This document shows positions 32,402-41,728 of a stretch of 64,000 bases of DNA, piece by piece. The stretch covers positions 62,001 to 126,000 of the forward strand of contig JBBAWH010000002.1 of NCBI GenBank assembly GCA_040397235.1, given 5' to 3'. The translations under genes and the position numbers were made by a program. How positions within the stretch are numbered: position 1 is the stretch's first letter; every line of letters begins with the position of its first letter. This stretch comes from Limnocylindrus sp040397235. Its GTDB lineage: Bacteria; Chloroflexota; Limnocylindria; Limnocylindrales; Limnocylindraceae. The notes under the pieces are model-generated. The model saw only the letters and a program-made list of their open reading frames with translations, searched no databases and was not told where the DNA came from.

Positions 32402-33082
32402 GTGGTCAAGAGCAAGATCGCGAAGCGCACAAGCGGCAAGCGCGTCACGCGCGTCACGCAGGGGAGCCTCCTGACCAGCAACGAGCGCACTGCGATCAAG
32501 CGCATCGGTGAGCCGATCGCGCTCCTGCTGGGAAAGATCGGCTTCTCGCCCGACGGGCTCACCCTTGTTGGATTCGGCATCGTGTTGATCGCCACCGCGC
32601 AGGTTGCACTCGGCAACTGGGCAATTGCTGCAGGTATCCTTATCGCCGGCACGCTCTTTGATGGGCTCGACGGCACACTCGCCCGTGCAACGAATCGCGT
32701 AACCGCGTTCGGCGCCTTCTTTGATTCATCGCTCGACCGCGCGGCAGAGGCGGTGATCTACGCCGGCATCGTTTATAGCGCCGCAGTTCGAGGTGATATT
32801 CAGATCGGGACCACAGCGGCACTTGCGCTCGGTATCGGCTCGCTCGTGAGCTACGTGCGCGCGCGTGGCGAAGGCCTCGGCGTCTCCGCACACGGTGGCA
32901 TTGCGCAGCGCGCCGAGCGCGCGGTTCTACTCATCCTCGGCCTGCTCGCCGCCGGTCTCAGCGGAGAGACGAGCTACCTGCTCTACGCACTCCTCATCAT
33001 CGTCGCGCTATCAGTAGTCACCGTGCTGCAGCGAATCTTGTTTATTCGCGCCGCATTGGCAACCACCGGGCGTCGCGCATAG
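32402..33082 (+). CDS. pgsA: CDP-alcohol phosphatidyltransferase, phosphatidylinositol-phosphate synthase type
   Basis: The family joins CDP-diacylglycerol to an alcohol at the membrane. The 226-residue protein carries the catalytic motif DxxDGxxAR(x8)GxxxDxxxD as FDGLDGTLARATNRVTAFGA followed by FFDSSLDR. After it, SYVRARGEGLGVSAHGG and QRAER resemble the actinobacterial phosphatidylinositol-phosphate synthase (PgsA1) region that recognises inositol phosphate. The next gene makes inositol 3-phosphate, and acyltransferase and PimA-like genes follow, supporting a PIP synthase role over PG-phosphate synthase. It starts with GTG. About five to six hydrophobic helices are visible. Confidence 0.8.
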   Translation: MVKSKIAKRTSGKRVTRVTQGSLLTSNERTAIKRIGEPIALLLGKIGFSPDGLTLVGFGIVLIATAQVALGNWAIAAGILIAGTLFDGLDGTLARATNRVTAFGAFFDSSLDRAAEAVIYAGIVYSAAVRGDIQIGTTAALALGIGSLVSYVRARGEGLGVSAHGGIAQRAERAVLLILGLLAAGLSGETSYLLYALLIIVALSVVTVLQRILFIRAALATTGRRA

Positions 33083-33202
33083 CGCGTCAATTGAATACTC
33101 GCCGCCTGACGTGAAACGGGCGGTTAGTGAAGGCGGACTCACGAGTGTGGGCTTGCAAAGCGGAAAGGTCGCAAAGGCGACAGAGAAAGGGGTAAAAGGA
33201 AA

Positions 33203-34420
33203 ATGGTAGAGATGAATGGGCCTCGCGCTCAGTGGAATGCCCGACCGGCGCCGACAACGCCGATCAAGGCAACGAACCCGATCCGCGTTGCAATCGCGGG
33301 CGTCGGCAACTGCGCCAGTAGCTTGGTGCAGGGCCGATATTTCTACGCCGACGTGGCGAACGACGCAAAGGTCCCAGGACTGATGCACGTCGACATCGGC
33401 GGCTATCACGTACGCGATCTTGACTACGTTGCCGCGTTCGACGTCAACGTGAACAAGGTTGGCAAGGATCTCTCCGTTGCACTTGGCGCAGAGCCAAACA
33501 ACACCTGGACCTTCCAGGAGATCCCAACCACCGGCGTGATCGTTCAGCGTGGACCAACGCTCGACGGCATTGGCAAGTACCTCAAGGACGTGGTGATCGA
33601 GTCACCAGAGAAGCCAGTTGACGTCGCCGCTGTGCTCAAGGAGCGCAAGGTTGACGTGCTCGTTGCCTACCTTCCGGTCGGCAGCGAGGAGGGGATTCGC
33701 TACTACGCTGAGCAGGCGATCAAGGCGGGATGCGCGTTTGTCAACGCAATCCCAGTCTTCATTGGTCGCGAGCCAGAGTGGCAGAAGAAGTTCGCCGCAG
33801 CCGGCCTCCCAATCGTCGGAGACGACATCAAGAGCCAGGTCGGCGCAACGATTGCGCACCGAGTTCTTGCTCGACTCTTCGCCGATCGTGGCGTGCAGCT
33901 CGACCGCACCTATCAGCTGAACTTCGGTGGCAACACCGACTTCCAGAACATGTTGGAGCGCGATCGACTTGAGAGCAAGAAGATCAGCAAGACCAACGCG
34001 GTCACCTCAATCCTCGACGAGCAGCTTGGTGATAACCAGGTGCACGTTGGCCCATCGGACTTCGTGCCGTGGCTCCTTGACCGGAAGTGGGCAAACATTC
34101 GCCTTGAAGGGACGACCTTCGGCGGTGTGCCACTCACGGCGGAGCTGAAGCTCGAGGTGTGGGATTCGCCAAACAGCGCCGGCGTCATCACGGACGCTAT
34201 TCGCTGCGCGAAGCTCGGCCTTGACCGTAAGTTGGCGGGGACGCTCGTAGCGGCGTCGTCGTACTTCATGAAGAGCCCGCCAATGCAGCTGCGCGACGAT
34301 GTCGCCCACGCCGCAGTAGAGGCCTTCATCCGCGGCGAGGACAATCGCGTCCTCGACGGAACCCAGGTGACCAAAGAGGGGTACCCCACCTCTGAGTCAC
34401 TGAACTCCGTTCGCGCCTAA
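33203..34420 (+). CDS. ino1: Inositol-3-phosphate synthase
   Basis: Ino1 converts glucose 6-phosphate to L-myo-inositol 1-phosphate (inositol 3-phosphate) with internal NAD redox. The 405-residue protein has the NAD-binding loop AIAGVGNCASSLVQGRYFY, then LVAYLPVGSEEGIRYYAEQA, CAFVNAIPVFIG, GDDIKSQVGATI and LNFGGNTDFQNM, all typical of the short actinobacterial/archaeal-type enzyme. The product is needed for phosphatidylinositol and, in some bacteria, mycothiol. A 120-base gap upstream suggests its own promoter. A strong hairpin follows. Confidence 0.95.
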   Translation: MVEMNGPRAQWNARPAPTTPIKATNPIRVAIAGVGNCASSLVQGRYFYADVANDAKVPGLMHVDIGGYHVRDLDYVAAFDVNVNKVGKDLSVALGAEPNNTWTFQEIPTTGVIVQRGPTLDGIGKYLKDVVIESPEKPVDVAAVLKERKVDVLVAYLPVGSEEGIRYYAEQAIKAGCAFVNAIPVFIGREPEWQKKFAAAGLPIVGDDIKSQVGATIAHRVLARLFADRGVQLDRTYQLNFGGNTDFQNMLERDRLESKKISKTNAVTSILDEQLGDNQVHVGPSDFVPWLLDRKWANIRLEGTTFGGVPLTAELKLEVWDSPNSAGVITDAIRCAKLGLDRKLAGTLVAASSYFMKSPPMQLRDDVAHAAVEAFIRGEDNRVLDGTQVTKEGYPTSESLNSVRA

Positions 34421-34468
34421 GCGTTCCGCTGCGAGGCTGGCTCCGGCCAGTCCCGCCTTCACACTGGA

Positions 34469-34505
34469 GAGAGCCGTCGTACCCCGCAAGGGGGCGGCGG
34501 CTCTC
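34469..34505 (+). terminator. Strong hairpin after ino1
   Basis: GAGAGCCG (34469-34476) pairs perfectly with CGGCTCTC (34498-34505), and inside CCCC pairs with GGGG around GCAA. The position between ino1 and the acyltransferase gene suits a terminator or an attenuator; no T-run follows. Confidence 0.45.
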
Positions 34506-34520
34506 CCCTACACTCCCCAA

Positions 34521-35579
34521 ATGAGCGAACCACAGCCGCCCCAGGGGGCAGCCACCCCCTCGCCGCTCCACCGCCAGGCGCCAAAGCGCACCCCTGGCCA
34601 TCTCGCTCGGCGCGCCTGGGAGCGCAGCGTCTACGCCGGCTACCGCCTCCTCATGTGGGTTATTGGGATCCTCCCTCCACGCCCCGTCGAGGCGCTCTTC
34701 TCCACACTCGCCCCGCTCGCCTATCTCCTCTGGCCGGCCAAGCGTCGCATCGCCGATGGGAATGCCGCGGTCGTTCTCGGCGTGGCCGATGTGGAGGGTC
34801 GGCCACTCCCGGGGAGCGAAAAACTCGTGCGCGCCCGCTCCCTTGCGAACTACCGCACCTATGGACGATTCGCAGCAGAGCTGCTGCGCCTGCCGAGCCG
34901 CTCGTTGCGCGACATTGCGACCGATGTTGATCTCACTGAGACCTCGCTCCTTGACGAATTCCGAGCGCGTGGTCAAGCAGCGATCTTTGTGGGATTCCAC
35001 GCCGGCAACAATGAGCTCGGCGCCGCCGCGCTCGGCGAGCGCAGATACGACGTGAGCGTCGTTGCCGACGACAGCGCCTTCCCTGAAATGTACGAGCATC
35101 TCCGCCGCCTGCGCGCATCGTGGGGGATCAAGGTGATCGACTGGAAGGCGATCCGCGAAGTGTTCGGCACAATGAAGCGCGGAGGCGTGATCGTGCTGCT
35201 GAGCGACTGGGGCTATAGGCCCGACGGTACTCCCTGCCAGCTCTTCGGCCGCTGGACCACGCTTCCAAGCGGCCCAGCGGTACTAGGCGCGCGCGGCAAT
35301 GCGCCAATCATCCCGTTCTTTGTTCGTCGTGAAACACCTGGCCGATTTCGCATTATCTTTGGCTTGCCAATCAGTGCGGGTAACGGCTCACCAGCAGAGA
35401 TCCTACGTGCAACGCAAGAGACAGCCACCGCGATGGAGAAGCTAGTTCGCATTGAACCACTGCAGTGGAACTGCTTCAAGCCACTCTGGCCTGACGCAGC
35501 CAGACAACAAGAGCTTGCGAACAGCGCAACGAAGATGTCAAAAGTGACAACTCGCCGTGGGAGCGAGAGCACATCATGA
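34521..35579 (+). CDS. LPLAT-family acyltransferase (HtrB/PatA-like)
   Basis: The family transfers acyl chains to membrane glycolipids. The 352-residue protein has one N-terminal hydrophobic helix (GYRLLMWVIGILPPRPVEAL) and the catalytic HxxxxE-type motif in GFHAGNNELGAAAL, then VIVLLSDWGY and PIIPFFVRRETPGRF. It is 4 bases overlapped with a second acyltransferase of the same fold. In actinobacteria PatA acylates phosphatidylinositol mannosides between pgsA and pimA. This pair sits in the equivalent place, so I infer lipid-glycan acylation; the exact substrate is uncertain. Confidence 0.8.
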   Translation: MSEPQPPQGAATPSPLHRQAPKRTPGHLARRAWERSVYAGYRLLMWVIGILPPRPVEALFSTLAPLAYLLWPAKRRIADGNAAVVLGVADVEGRPLPGSEKLVRARSLANYRTYGRFAAELLRLPSRSLRDIATDVDLTETSLLDEFRARGQAAIFVGFHAGNNELGAAALGERRYDVSVVADDSAFPEMYEHLRRLRASWGIKVIDWKAIREVFGTMKRGGVIVLLSDWGYRPDGTPCQLFGRWTTLPSGPAVLGARGNAPIIPFFVRRETPGRFRIIFGLPISAGNGSPAEILRATQETATAMEKLVRIEPLQWNCFKPLWPDAARQQELANSATKMSKVTTRRGSESTS

Positions 35580-36472
35580 GCGCACTGCTCGGCTATATCA
35601 TCATCGGAGCGCTCTCGTTCATCTCGCGGCTTCCAGAATCTTTTCTTGTTGCAATCGCGCGGGCATGGGGAAGAGTTGGCCCGCGCGTTCTGCGAGCGCG
35701 CGCAGCGATCGCGCGAAAGAATCTTGCACGTGTCTACACCTATCGTGATGGTGCAGCGCCAACAAACAGCGCACTCGATCGCGGTGTTGGGTTGCTCTTC
35801 GAACATCATGTGCGCTTCTACATTGAAACCGCACGGGCACCGCGACATGCCCGCAAGATCATTGCCACACGCGTACGCATTGAGAGCGAAGAGTCCGTTC
35901 GCGCAGCATTTACGCGCGGCAGTGGCGGTGCAATCTTCCTTGCCGCACACCTCGGTGCCATCGAACTTCCTGGCAGCATTCTCGCTGACCGGAGTGGCAT
36001 GAGGCCCGTTGCGCCAATGGAGGAGCTCGGCAACCCTGTGCTGCAACGGTGGATGTTACGCGTGCGGGGAGAGGGCCTCGGCCTCCGCATTATTCCTGCG
36101 CAGGGTGCCGCTGCGGTGATGTCTGCGGAGCTCGCCGCTGGTGGAATCGTTGGCCTCGTTGGTGATCGAAATATCTCTGGGCGAGGAGTGCCCGTTTCGC
36201 TGTTCGGTGCATCGGCACGACTGCCGATCGGCGCCGGTCTGCTTGCAGTAGAGAGTGGCGCACGCCTCTTTGTCGCCGCGGTAATTCGCGAAGATCGTGG
36301 GCTCTATACGGGCTACATTCGGCAGGTGGAGGTTCCGACCACCGGAAATCGTATGGAGCGAACGCGCGCGGCGCTCGTTGGCGTCGCCGCGGCATTTGAA
36401 GAGTTGATCAGCAAAGCCCCTGAGCAGTGGTGGACGCTCTTCTACCCAATCTGGGACGATCTACCTTCATGA
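35576..36472 (+). CDS. patA: Second LPLAT-family acyltransferase, PatA-like
   Basis: The 298-residue protein resembles PatA, the phosphatidylinositol mannoside acyltransferase. It has an N-terminal hydrophobic helix, ARKNLARVY, the catalytic motif AAHLGAIELPG (His plus Glu four residues later), VGLVGDRNISGRGVPVSLFG, and a C-terminal PEQWWTLFYPIW typical of bacterial HtrB/PatA proteins. It overlaps the preceding acyltransferase and the following PHP gene by four bases each. Two acyltransferases in tandem suggest two acyl additions or two substrates. Confidence 0.78.
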   Translation: MSALLGYIIIGALSFISRLPESFLVAIARAWGRVGPRVLRARAAIARKNLARVYTYRDGAAPTNSALDRGVGLLFEHHVRFYIETARAPRHARKIIATRVRIESEESVRAAFTRGSGGAIFLAAHLGAIELPGSILADRSGMRPVAPMEELGNPVLQRWMLRVRGEGLGLRIIPAQGAAAVMSAELAAGGIVGLVGDRNISGRGVPVSLFGASARLPIGAGLLAVESGARLFVAAVIREDRGLYTGYIRQVEVPTTGNRMERTRAALVGVAAAFEELISKAPEQWWTLFYPIWDDLPS

Positions 36473-37296
36473 GCCCAACAAAGCGACGGATGACTGGTGT
36501 GCAGGGGAGAGCCGATCTGCATATTCATACGATGGCCTCCGACGGCACCGCCGGCGTTGCGCAGGTGCTGGCGCGGGCGCAAGAGGCGCGACTCGATGTG
36601 ATTGCCATCACTGATCACGACCGTATCGACGCGGCCCGGGCGGCACAGGCAATGGCGATCGAAAACAAGTTGCGCGTGCAGGTCATCATTGGCGAGGAGA
36701 TCTCCACGCTGCAGGGCCATGTGCTTGGGCTCTTCCTCGAGGAGCGGGTTCGCCCCCTCCGATCGCTTCGCCGCACCATCGCCGAGATCCACGAGCAGGG
36801 AGGGATCGCCATCCCAGCCCACCCGCTCTTCCCGCACCCTCTCTGTGCCCAGGCGGGGGCTCTGCGGGCCGTAGCGAACGATCGTGATCCAGCCTGCCGT
36901 CCCGATGCCCTGGAAACCTTCAACCCCACAATCTTCGGCACCTTCCCGCGTGCGCGAGTGCAGCGTCTGGCGAAGGAGCTGGGCCTCCCTGGGGTCGGTT
37001 CCTCTGACGCCCACGTGCTCGAGGCGATCGGACGCGTTTACACCGTTTTCCCAGGGCGGTCGTCCGCCGCACTGCGTCGAGCGATCATCGCCGGCACGGT
37101 GAAGCCCGGCGCTGGTGAGGACCACACCGTGCTGGAGAGTCCGGCGATCTTCGCCCGGCAGATGCTGCGCAACCTCATCGGTCTCGGACAAGACTTGCGC
37201 GGCGTAACTCGCCCAATCTGGACCCTCGGCGGCGAGCGACATGGGCGCGACCTCGGCTACCCAGAGAGCCACAAGCGACCGGTGAAACAGAGGTGA
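36469..37296 (+). CDS. PHP-domain metal-dependent phosphoesterase
   Basis: The 275-residue protein has the PHP metal site: DLHIHTMASDG, IAITDHDRID, EEISTLQGHVLGLFL, IPAHPLFPHP and VGSSDAH. This pattern matches the YciV/TrpH group, which includes RNase AM and nucleoside 3',5'-bisphosphatases. ATG 36469 overlaps the upstream stop by four bases; the preceding in-frame ATG at 36427 lies within the acyltransferase. It is embedded between the acyltransferases and a PimA-like gene, so a phosphatase step in the inositol-lipid route is possible but unproven. Confidence 0.8.
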   Translation: MSPTKRRMTGVQGRADLHIHTMASDGTAGVAQVLARAQEARLDVIAITDHDRIDAARAAQAMAIENKLRVQVIIGEEISTLQGHVLGLFLEERVRPLRSLRRTIAEIHEQGGIAIPAHPLFPHPLCAQAGALRAVANDRDPACRPDALETFNPTIFGTFPRARVQRLAKELGLPGVGSSDAHVLEAIGRVYTVFPGRSSAALRRAIIAGTVKPGAGEDHTVLESPAIFARQMLRNLIGLGQDLRGVTRPIWTLGGERHGRDLGYPESHKRPVKQR

Positions 37297-38477
37297 AAAT
37301 CGGACTCGTCACCCCGTACGTCTATCCGATGCCAGGCGGCGTGAACGATCACGTTGGCAGCCTCTACCGCGTCCTCCGAGCACGCGGCCATGATGTGCGC
37401 ATCATCACCAGTAGCCACGGTTTGCAGAAGGCATCCGAAGGCGATGTGATTCGCATCGGGAAGGGATTCAGCGTCCCATTCAACGGATCCATGGGCACAA
37501 TCACGCTGAGCCCAACCTACCTGCGCCAAGTGCGAGAGCTCCTCGAGCGCGAGCAGTTTGACGTACTGCACTTCCATGAACCGTTTGTGCCGTTTCTCAG
37601 CCTCGTAGTGCTGACGCTTTCCAAATCGGTGAACATCGGCACCTTCCACGCATTTGGTGGGCTCTCACTCAGTTACGAGTTCGGCCGACGCGTGATGGGC
37701 GATTACGCGAATCGGCTGCACGGGCGCATTGCCGTGAGCCCCGCGGCGCGTCACTTCATCAGCCACTACTTCCCGAGCGAATACAAGATCGTGCCGAACG
37801 GCGTCGAGCCGAGTCGCTATCGCGACGCGGTACCGATCTCCCGCTATCGCGACGGCGTTCCGAACGTGCTCTTCGTTGGCAGAATGGAGCCACGCAAAGG
37901 CTTGATCCACCTCTTGCGTGCGATTCGCAAGATGCAGGTCAACGGCGAGCAGGTCCGCCTTCTCATCGTTGGTTCCGGGCCAGGTGAGCGCGAGGCGCGC
38001 CGCTACGTTCTTACGCGGCAGCTCAACGATGTTGAATTCCTCGGGCGTGTGAGTGATGCAGAGAAGGCGCAGCTCTTCAAGACCGCCGATGTCTTTGTCT
38101 CTCCGGCAACAGGGCGCGAGTCATTCGGCATCGTGCTCCTTGAGGCGATGTCCTCTGGCGCACCAGTGATCTGCTCCGACATTCACGGCTATCGCGCCGT
38201 GGTTCGTCGCGAGCGTGACGGCATCTTGGTTCCGCCAGCCGACTCTGATGCGTTAGCCGATGCGCTCGCGCGGGTCATTCACGACCCAGAGCTAAAGGCG
38301 CGATTGAGCGCAGCGGGCACCGAGCGCTCAGAACTCTTCACCTGGGAACGCGTCGGCGCTTCGGTTGATGAGTACTACGGCTTTGTGATCCGTCGCCTTG
38401 CGGATCAGGGCGCGCTACCGAGCGGCTTCAGCGCACCGATTCCTCCGGTACCAGGGCCGCGTCGCCGCAGCGCCTAG
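37293..38477 (+). CDS. pimA: GT4 glycosyltransferase, PimA-like
   Basis: PimA adds the first mannose to phosphatidylinositol from GDP-mannose. The 394-residue GT-B protein has the PimA-like N-terminus MKIGLVTPYVYPMPGGVNDH, a FHEPFVPFLS stretch, a Rossmann second half (VPNVLFVGRMEPRKGLIHLL) and the GT4 donor motif ESFGIVLLEAMSSGAPVICS. The GTG start overlaps the PHP stop. Gene order (phosphatidyltransferase, acyltransferase, PimA, Nudix) mirrors the actinobacterial PIM operon. The sugar and lipid specificity are inferred from this context. Confidence 0.83.
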   Translation: MKIGLVTPYVYPMPGGVNDHVGSLYRVLRARGHDVRIITSSHGLQKASEGDVIRIGKGFSVPFNGSMGTITLSPTYLRQVRELLEREQFDVLHFHEPFVPFLSLVVLTLSKSVNIGTFHAFGGLSLSYEFGRRVMGDYANRLHGRIAVSPAARHFISHYFPSEYKIVPNGVEPSRYRDAVPISRYRDGVPNVLFVGRMEPRKGLIHLLRAIRKMQVNGEQVRLLIVGSGPGEREARRYVLTRQLNDVEFLGRVSDAEKAQLFKTADVFVSPATGRESFGIVLLEAMSSGAPVICSDIHGYRAVVRRERDGILVPPADSDALADALARVIHDPELKARLSAAGTERSELFTWERVGASVDEYYGFVIRRLADQGALPSGFSAPIPPVPGPRRRSA

Positions 38478-38488
38478 TCCATCGCCCA

Positions 38489-39205
38489 TTAGGCATGCGC
38501 GAGTCGCGAGGCGAGCTCGCAGAGGAGACGCGCAGTAAGGCCCCACACGCGTCGCTCTCCCGGCACTGGAATAATGCCGTATCGCAGAAGTTGGCCCTGC
38601 TCCTCTGCATCGATGACGTGCACCTCATGTCGCGGGTCAAAGAGGCCGAGCTCAGCGCCGAGTGTTTCGGCGACTTCTCGCGGATCAGGGGTGATCTGCG
38701 GGGTCTGTGGCGCTACGGCAACAAGCACCTGCACAAGGAAGTTGCTGGCTGGCACATAGGCGGCGTCAAGCGAACCAACGAAACGAATGTCATGCTCAGG
38801 GTCTGCGGCGTGAAAGCCGAGCTCCTCATGAAGCTCGCGGATCGCCGTCTCTTGTGAGGTTTCGTTTCCCTCTACCTTGCCCCCCGGGAGGGCGATCTGT
38901 CCGCCGTGACGGCCGTGCTCTGCCCGCTTAATCAGCAGCACCTGGCAGTCGAACGGGTGCGGGTCAACGCTCTCGCCACCGCCCGTCGGGCTGCAGCTCC
39001 CCAGTGCAACCGGAGGCACAAGGAGCGCGGTCACCACCGCAATGCGCGGATTGCTGCTCACAGGCGGATTGAGGTCGACCGGCTCCAGGCCTGGAAGGCG
39101 AAGCGGGGTGAGTGCCTCTGGGAGCGGAAAGGGGAGTGCGGGGAGACGCCCCGCCGCGTCGCGACGGAGCGCCTCCTCAATACGGTCTGCGAGTCGGTTG
39201 ATCAA
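38489..39205 (-). CDS. Nudix hydrolase, CoA pyrophosphatase type
   Basis: The 238-residue protein carries the Nudix box GGKVEGNETSQETAIREL followed by HEELG. It is preceded by LIKRAEHGRHGGQIALPGG, the pattern of NudL-like CoA diphosphatases. An N-terminal 60-residue region is proline-rich. A mutT-like Nudix gene also closes the actinobacterial pim operon, although here it is on the opposite strand, converging on pimA. It may instead be grouped with lon, which ends 10 bases upstream of its start. Confidence 0.85.
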   Translation of the reverse strand: MINRLADRIEEALRRDAAGRLPALPFPLPEALTPLRLPGLEPVDLNPPVSSNPRIAVVTALLVPPVALGSCSPTGGGESVDPHPFDCQVLLIKRAEHGRHGGQIALPGGKVEGNETSQETAIRELHEELGFHAADPEHDIRFVGSLDAAYVPASNFLVQVLVAVAPQTPQITPDPREVAETLGAELGLFDPRHEVHVIDAEEQGQLLRYGIIPVPGERRVWGLTARLLCELASRLAHA

Positions 39206-39214
39206 CGCGACAGG

Positions 39215-41728
39215 TCAGCTTGGTCGGCCCGTTGCGTCATGCGAACGGACAGGAATCCGTGGCGGACGCGGCGTGCCGTGGTTCGCTGGGAGCGGCTTCG
39301 GCTTGCGGCGCAGGGCATGCTCGAGCACCTGGCCGATCGTCTCCACCGGAATGATCTTCAGCGACTTGCGGATCTCCTCAGGAATCTCCGGCAGGTCCTT
39401 CTCGTTCTTCTTCGGGACAAGCACCACGCGCGCACCTGAAGCGTGTGCCGCCAACGCCTTGCTCTTGAGGCCACCGATCGGCAACACGCGGCCTCGCAGC
39501 GTGATCTCGCCGGTCATCGCGACCTCTTTGCGAACTGGGATGCCGGTGAGCGCCGAAACGATCGCCGTCGCCATCGTCACGCCCGCCGAAGGGCCATCCT
39601 TCGGAATGGCACCCGCTGGAACGTGAATATGGAGGCCAGACTTCTCGAATCGCTCCGGCGCGATGCCGAGCTCTGCGCCGTGCGCCTTAATCCAAGTGAG
39701 GGCGGCTCGCGCCGACTCCTTCATCACATCGCCGAGTTGGCCGGTGAGGATCAGCTCCTCGCGCCCCTCCATGACGCCAACCTCGACCGTGACAACGTCA
39801 CCGCCGACTGGCGTTACGACGAGGCCGGTGGCTGAACCGATTTGGTCGTCGTTATCCATCTCGCCGTACTCATGTCGCTCAGGCCCGAGCCAGGTGGCGA
39901 GCCGCTTGGCGTCGACCTCTGGCTTGCGCCCCTTCTTCTCGGCAACGGCGCGTGCCAGCTTGCGCATCACGGTTGCGATCTCACGCTCCGCATTGCGCAC
40001 GCCCGCCTCGCGCGTGTAGTGACGAATCAAGTGCACCAGCGTCTCGTCGGGGATGATCGCCTGCGCCTCGGTCAGCCCGTGATTCTCACGCTGCTTCGGC
40101 AGGATGTAGCGCTTGGCAATCTGCACCTTCTCCGCCTCGGTGTAGCCAGGAATCTGGATGATCTCCATGCGGTCGCGAAGCGGCGCAGGAATCGTGTCGA
40201 GCTGGTTCGCGGTGGCCACGAAGAGCACCTGCGAGAGATCAAACTCCACTTCAAGGTAGTTGTCCTGGAAAGTTGCGTTCTGCTCAGGATCAAGCACCTC
40301 GAGGAGCGCCGACGAAGGATCGCCACGGAAGTCCGCGCCGAGCTTGTCGATCTCATCAAGCATGAAGACGGGGTTCTTCGTGCCGGCCTGCTTGATTCCC
40401 TGCACGATTCGGCCGGGGAGTGCGCCGATATAGGTACGGCGGTGCCCGCGAATCTCCGCCTCGTCGTGCAAGCCACCGAGGCTCATGCGCACGAACTTGC
40501 GGCCCATCGCACGAGCGATCGACTTGCCGAGCGACGTCTTGCCAACCCCTGGAGGGCCGGCGAAGCAGAGGATCGGGCTCTTCACCTGCGGCGCAAGCTT
40601 GCGCACCGCGAGGTACTCAATGATGCGCTCCTTCACCTTCTCCAAGCCGTAGTGATCGTCGGCGAGCACCTTGGCCGCCTCCTTGATCTCAATGCGATCC
40701 TCGGTAGCGACGTTCCACGGCATCGAGATCAGCCAATCAACGTACGTACGAATCACACCAACCTCAGGCGATGCCGAAGGGATGCGGCTCATGCGGTCAA
40801 GCTCTTTGAGCGCACGCGACTTGATCTCCTCAGGCATGCCGGAGGCTTCAACCTTCTCGCGCAACTCATTCGTCTCCGCCTGCTGCGGATCCTCTTCGCC
40901 AAGCTCGCGCTGAATCGCCTTGAGCTGTTCGCGCAGGAAGTATTCGCGCTGGCTCTTATCCATCTCGGAGCGCACTTCAGACTGAATCTTTCCCTTGATC
41001 TCAAGGATCTCAATCTGCCGTGACAAGAATGAGGCGACGTACTTTAGTCGAGCAACTACATCAACCGTCTCGAGAAGCTCCTGGCGCTGAGCGGTCGTCA
41101 TGTCCGGGGTGTAGGCCGTCATGTCGGCAAGCAGCCCTGGATCACTAATGTTCTTCGCTGCGACAGCCGCCTCCGGTGGCACCGGCGCGCCAGAGGTGAC
41201 GTACGTCTCCACCTGCGCCTGCACGCTGCGCATCAACGCCTCAACCTCAACGCCGGTGACCTCTGGCGTCTCAACGATGGTTCCCTTCAGCATGAGTGCT
41301 GCTCCAGTGGTGTCGAGCGACTTCACCTTGAAGCGACGCTGGCCCTGCACAACGGCGCGGAGCGTGCCGTCAGGAAGGTTCACGACCTGCGCGATCTTGG
41401 CGAGCGTGCCCATCGCATGCAGCTGGTCAACCGAGGTGATCTCCTCTTGCTCTGGCTCACGCTGGGTGACCAGGGCGATCCAGCTGCCAGTGGCAGCCGC
41501 GGCACGAATCGCTGCGACGCTCTTATCGCGGCCAACCTTCAACGGCGCAACCATCTCGGGGAAGATGACGATCTCGCGCAGTGGGACGAGGGGGAAGGAG
41601 CCACGGCCACGCGGCACCACAGTTTCGTCGTCGCTCGCGGCAACAGCCTCGTCGATGGCGAGCTGCTCCTCTTCGTTCAGCTCCTCATCAAGGTCTGCCT
41701 GAATCTCTCGCTCGGTTCGCTTGCTCAT
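39215..41728 (-). CDS. lon: ATP-dependent protease Lon
   Basis: LonA degrades damaged and regulatory proteins. The 837-residue protein has the N-terminal LON domain (FPLVPLREIVIFPEMVAPL), a coiled-coil, the AAA+ Walker A GPPGVGKTSLGKS, and the protease domain with catalytic S714 in PKDGPSAG and K757 in GGLKSK (the usual residue before this lysine is Glu). The first 40 residues are acidic, and the C-terminal 30 residues after the protease fold are an uncommon basic, proline-rich tail. The ATG overlaps the hspR stop, so lon is cotranscribed with and probably repressed by HspR. Confidence 0.96.
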   Translation of the reverse strand: MSKRTEREIQADLDEELNEEEQLAIDEAVAASDDETVVPRGRGSFPLVPLREIVIFPEMVAPLKVGRDKSVAAIRAAAATGSWIALVTQREPEQEEITSVDQLHAMGTLAKIAQVVNLPDGTLRAVVQGQRRFKVKSLDTTGAALMLKGTIVETPEVTGVEVEALMRSVQAQVETYVTSGAPVPPEAAVAAKNISDPGLLADMTAYTPDMTTAQRQELLETVDVVARLKYVASFLSRQIEILEIKGKIQSEVRSEMDKSQREYFLREQLKAIQRELGEEDPQQAETNELREKVEASGMPEEIKSRALKELDRMSRIPSASPEVGVIRTYVDWLISMPWNVATEDRIEIKEAAKVLADDHYGLEKVKERIIEYLAVRKLAPQVKSPILCFAGPPGVGKTSLGKSIARAMGRKFVRMSLGGLHDEAEIRGHRRTYIGALPGRIVQGIKQAGTKNPVFMLDEIDKLGADFRGDPSSALLEVLDPEQNATFQDNYLEVEFDLSQVLFVATANQLDTIPAPLRDRMEIIQIPGYTEAEKVQIAKRYILPKQRENHGLTEAQAIIPDETLVHLIRHYTREAGVRNAEREIATVMRKLARAVAEKKGRKPEVDAKRLATWLGPERHEYGEMDNDDQIGSATGLVVTPVGGDVVTVEVGVMEGREELILTGQLGDVMKESARAALTWIKAHGAELGIAPERFEKSGLHIHVPAGAIPKDGPSAGVTMATAIVSALTGIPVRKEVAMTGEITLRGRVLPIGGLKSKALAAHASGARVVLVPKKNEKDLPEIPEEIRKSLKIIPVETIGQVLEHALRRKPKPLPANHGTPRPPRIPVRSHDATGRPS

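Noticed and set aside
39842..41023. 393-residue open frame antisense to lon
   Set aside because: It lies wholly inside the well-supported lon gene, has no recognisable motif, and its composition is that of a shadow of GC-rich coding sequence.
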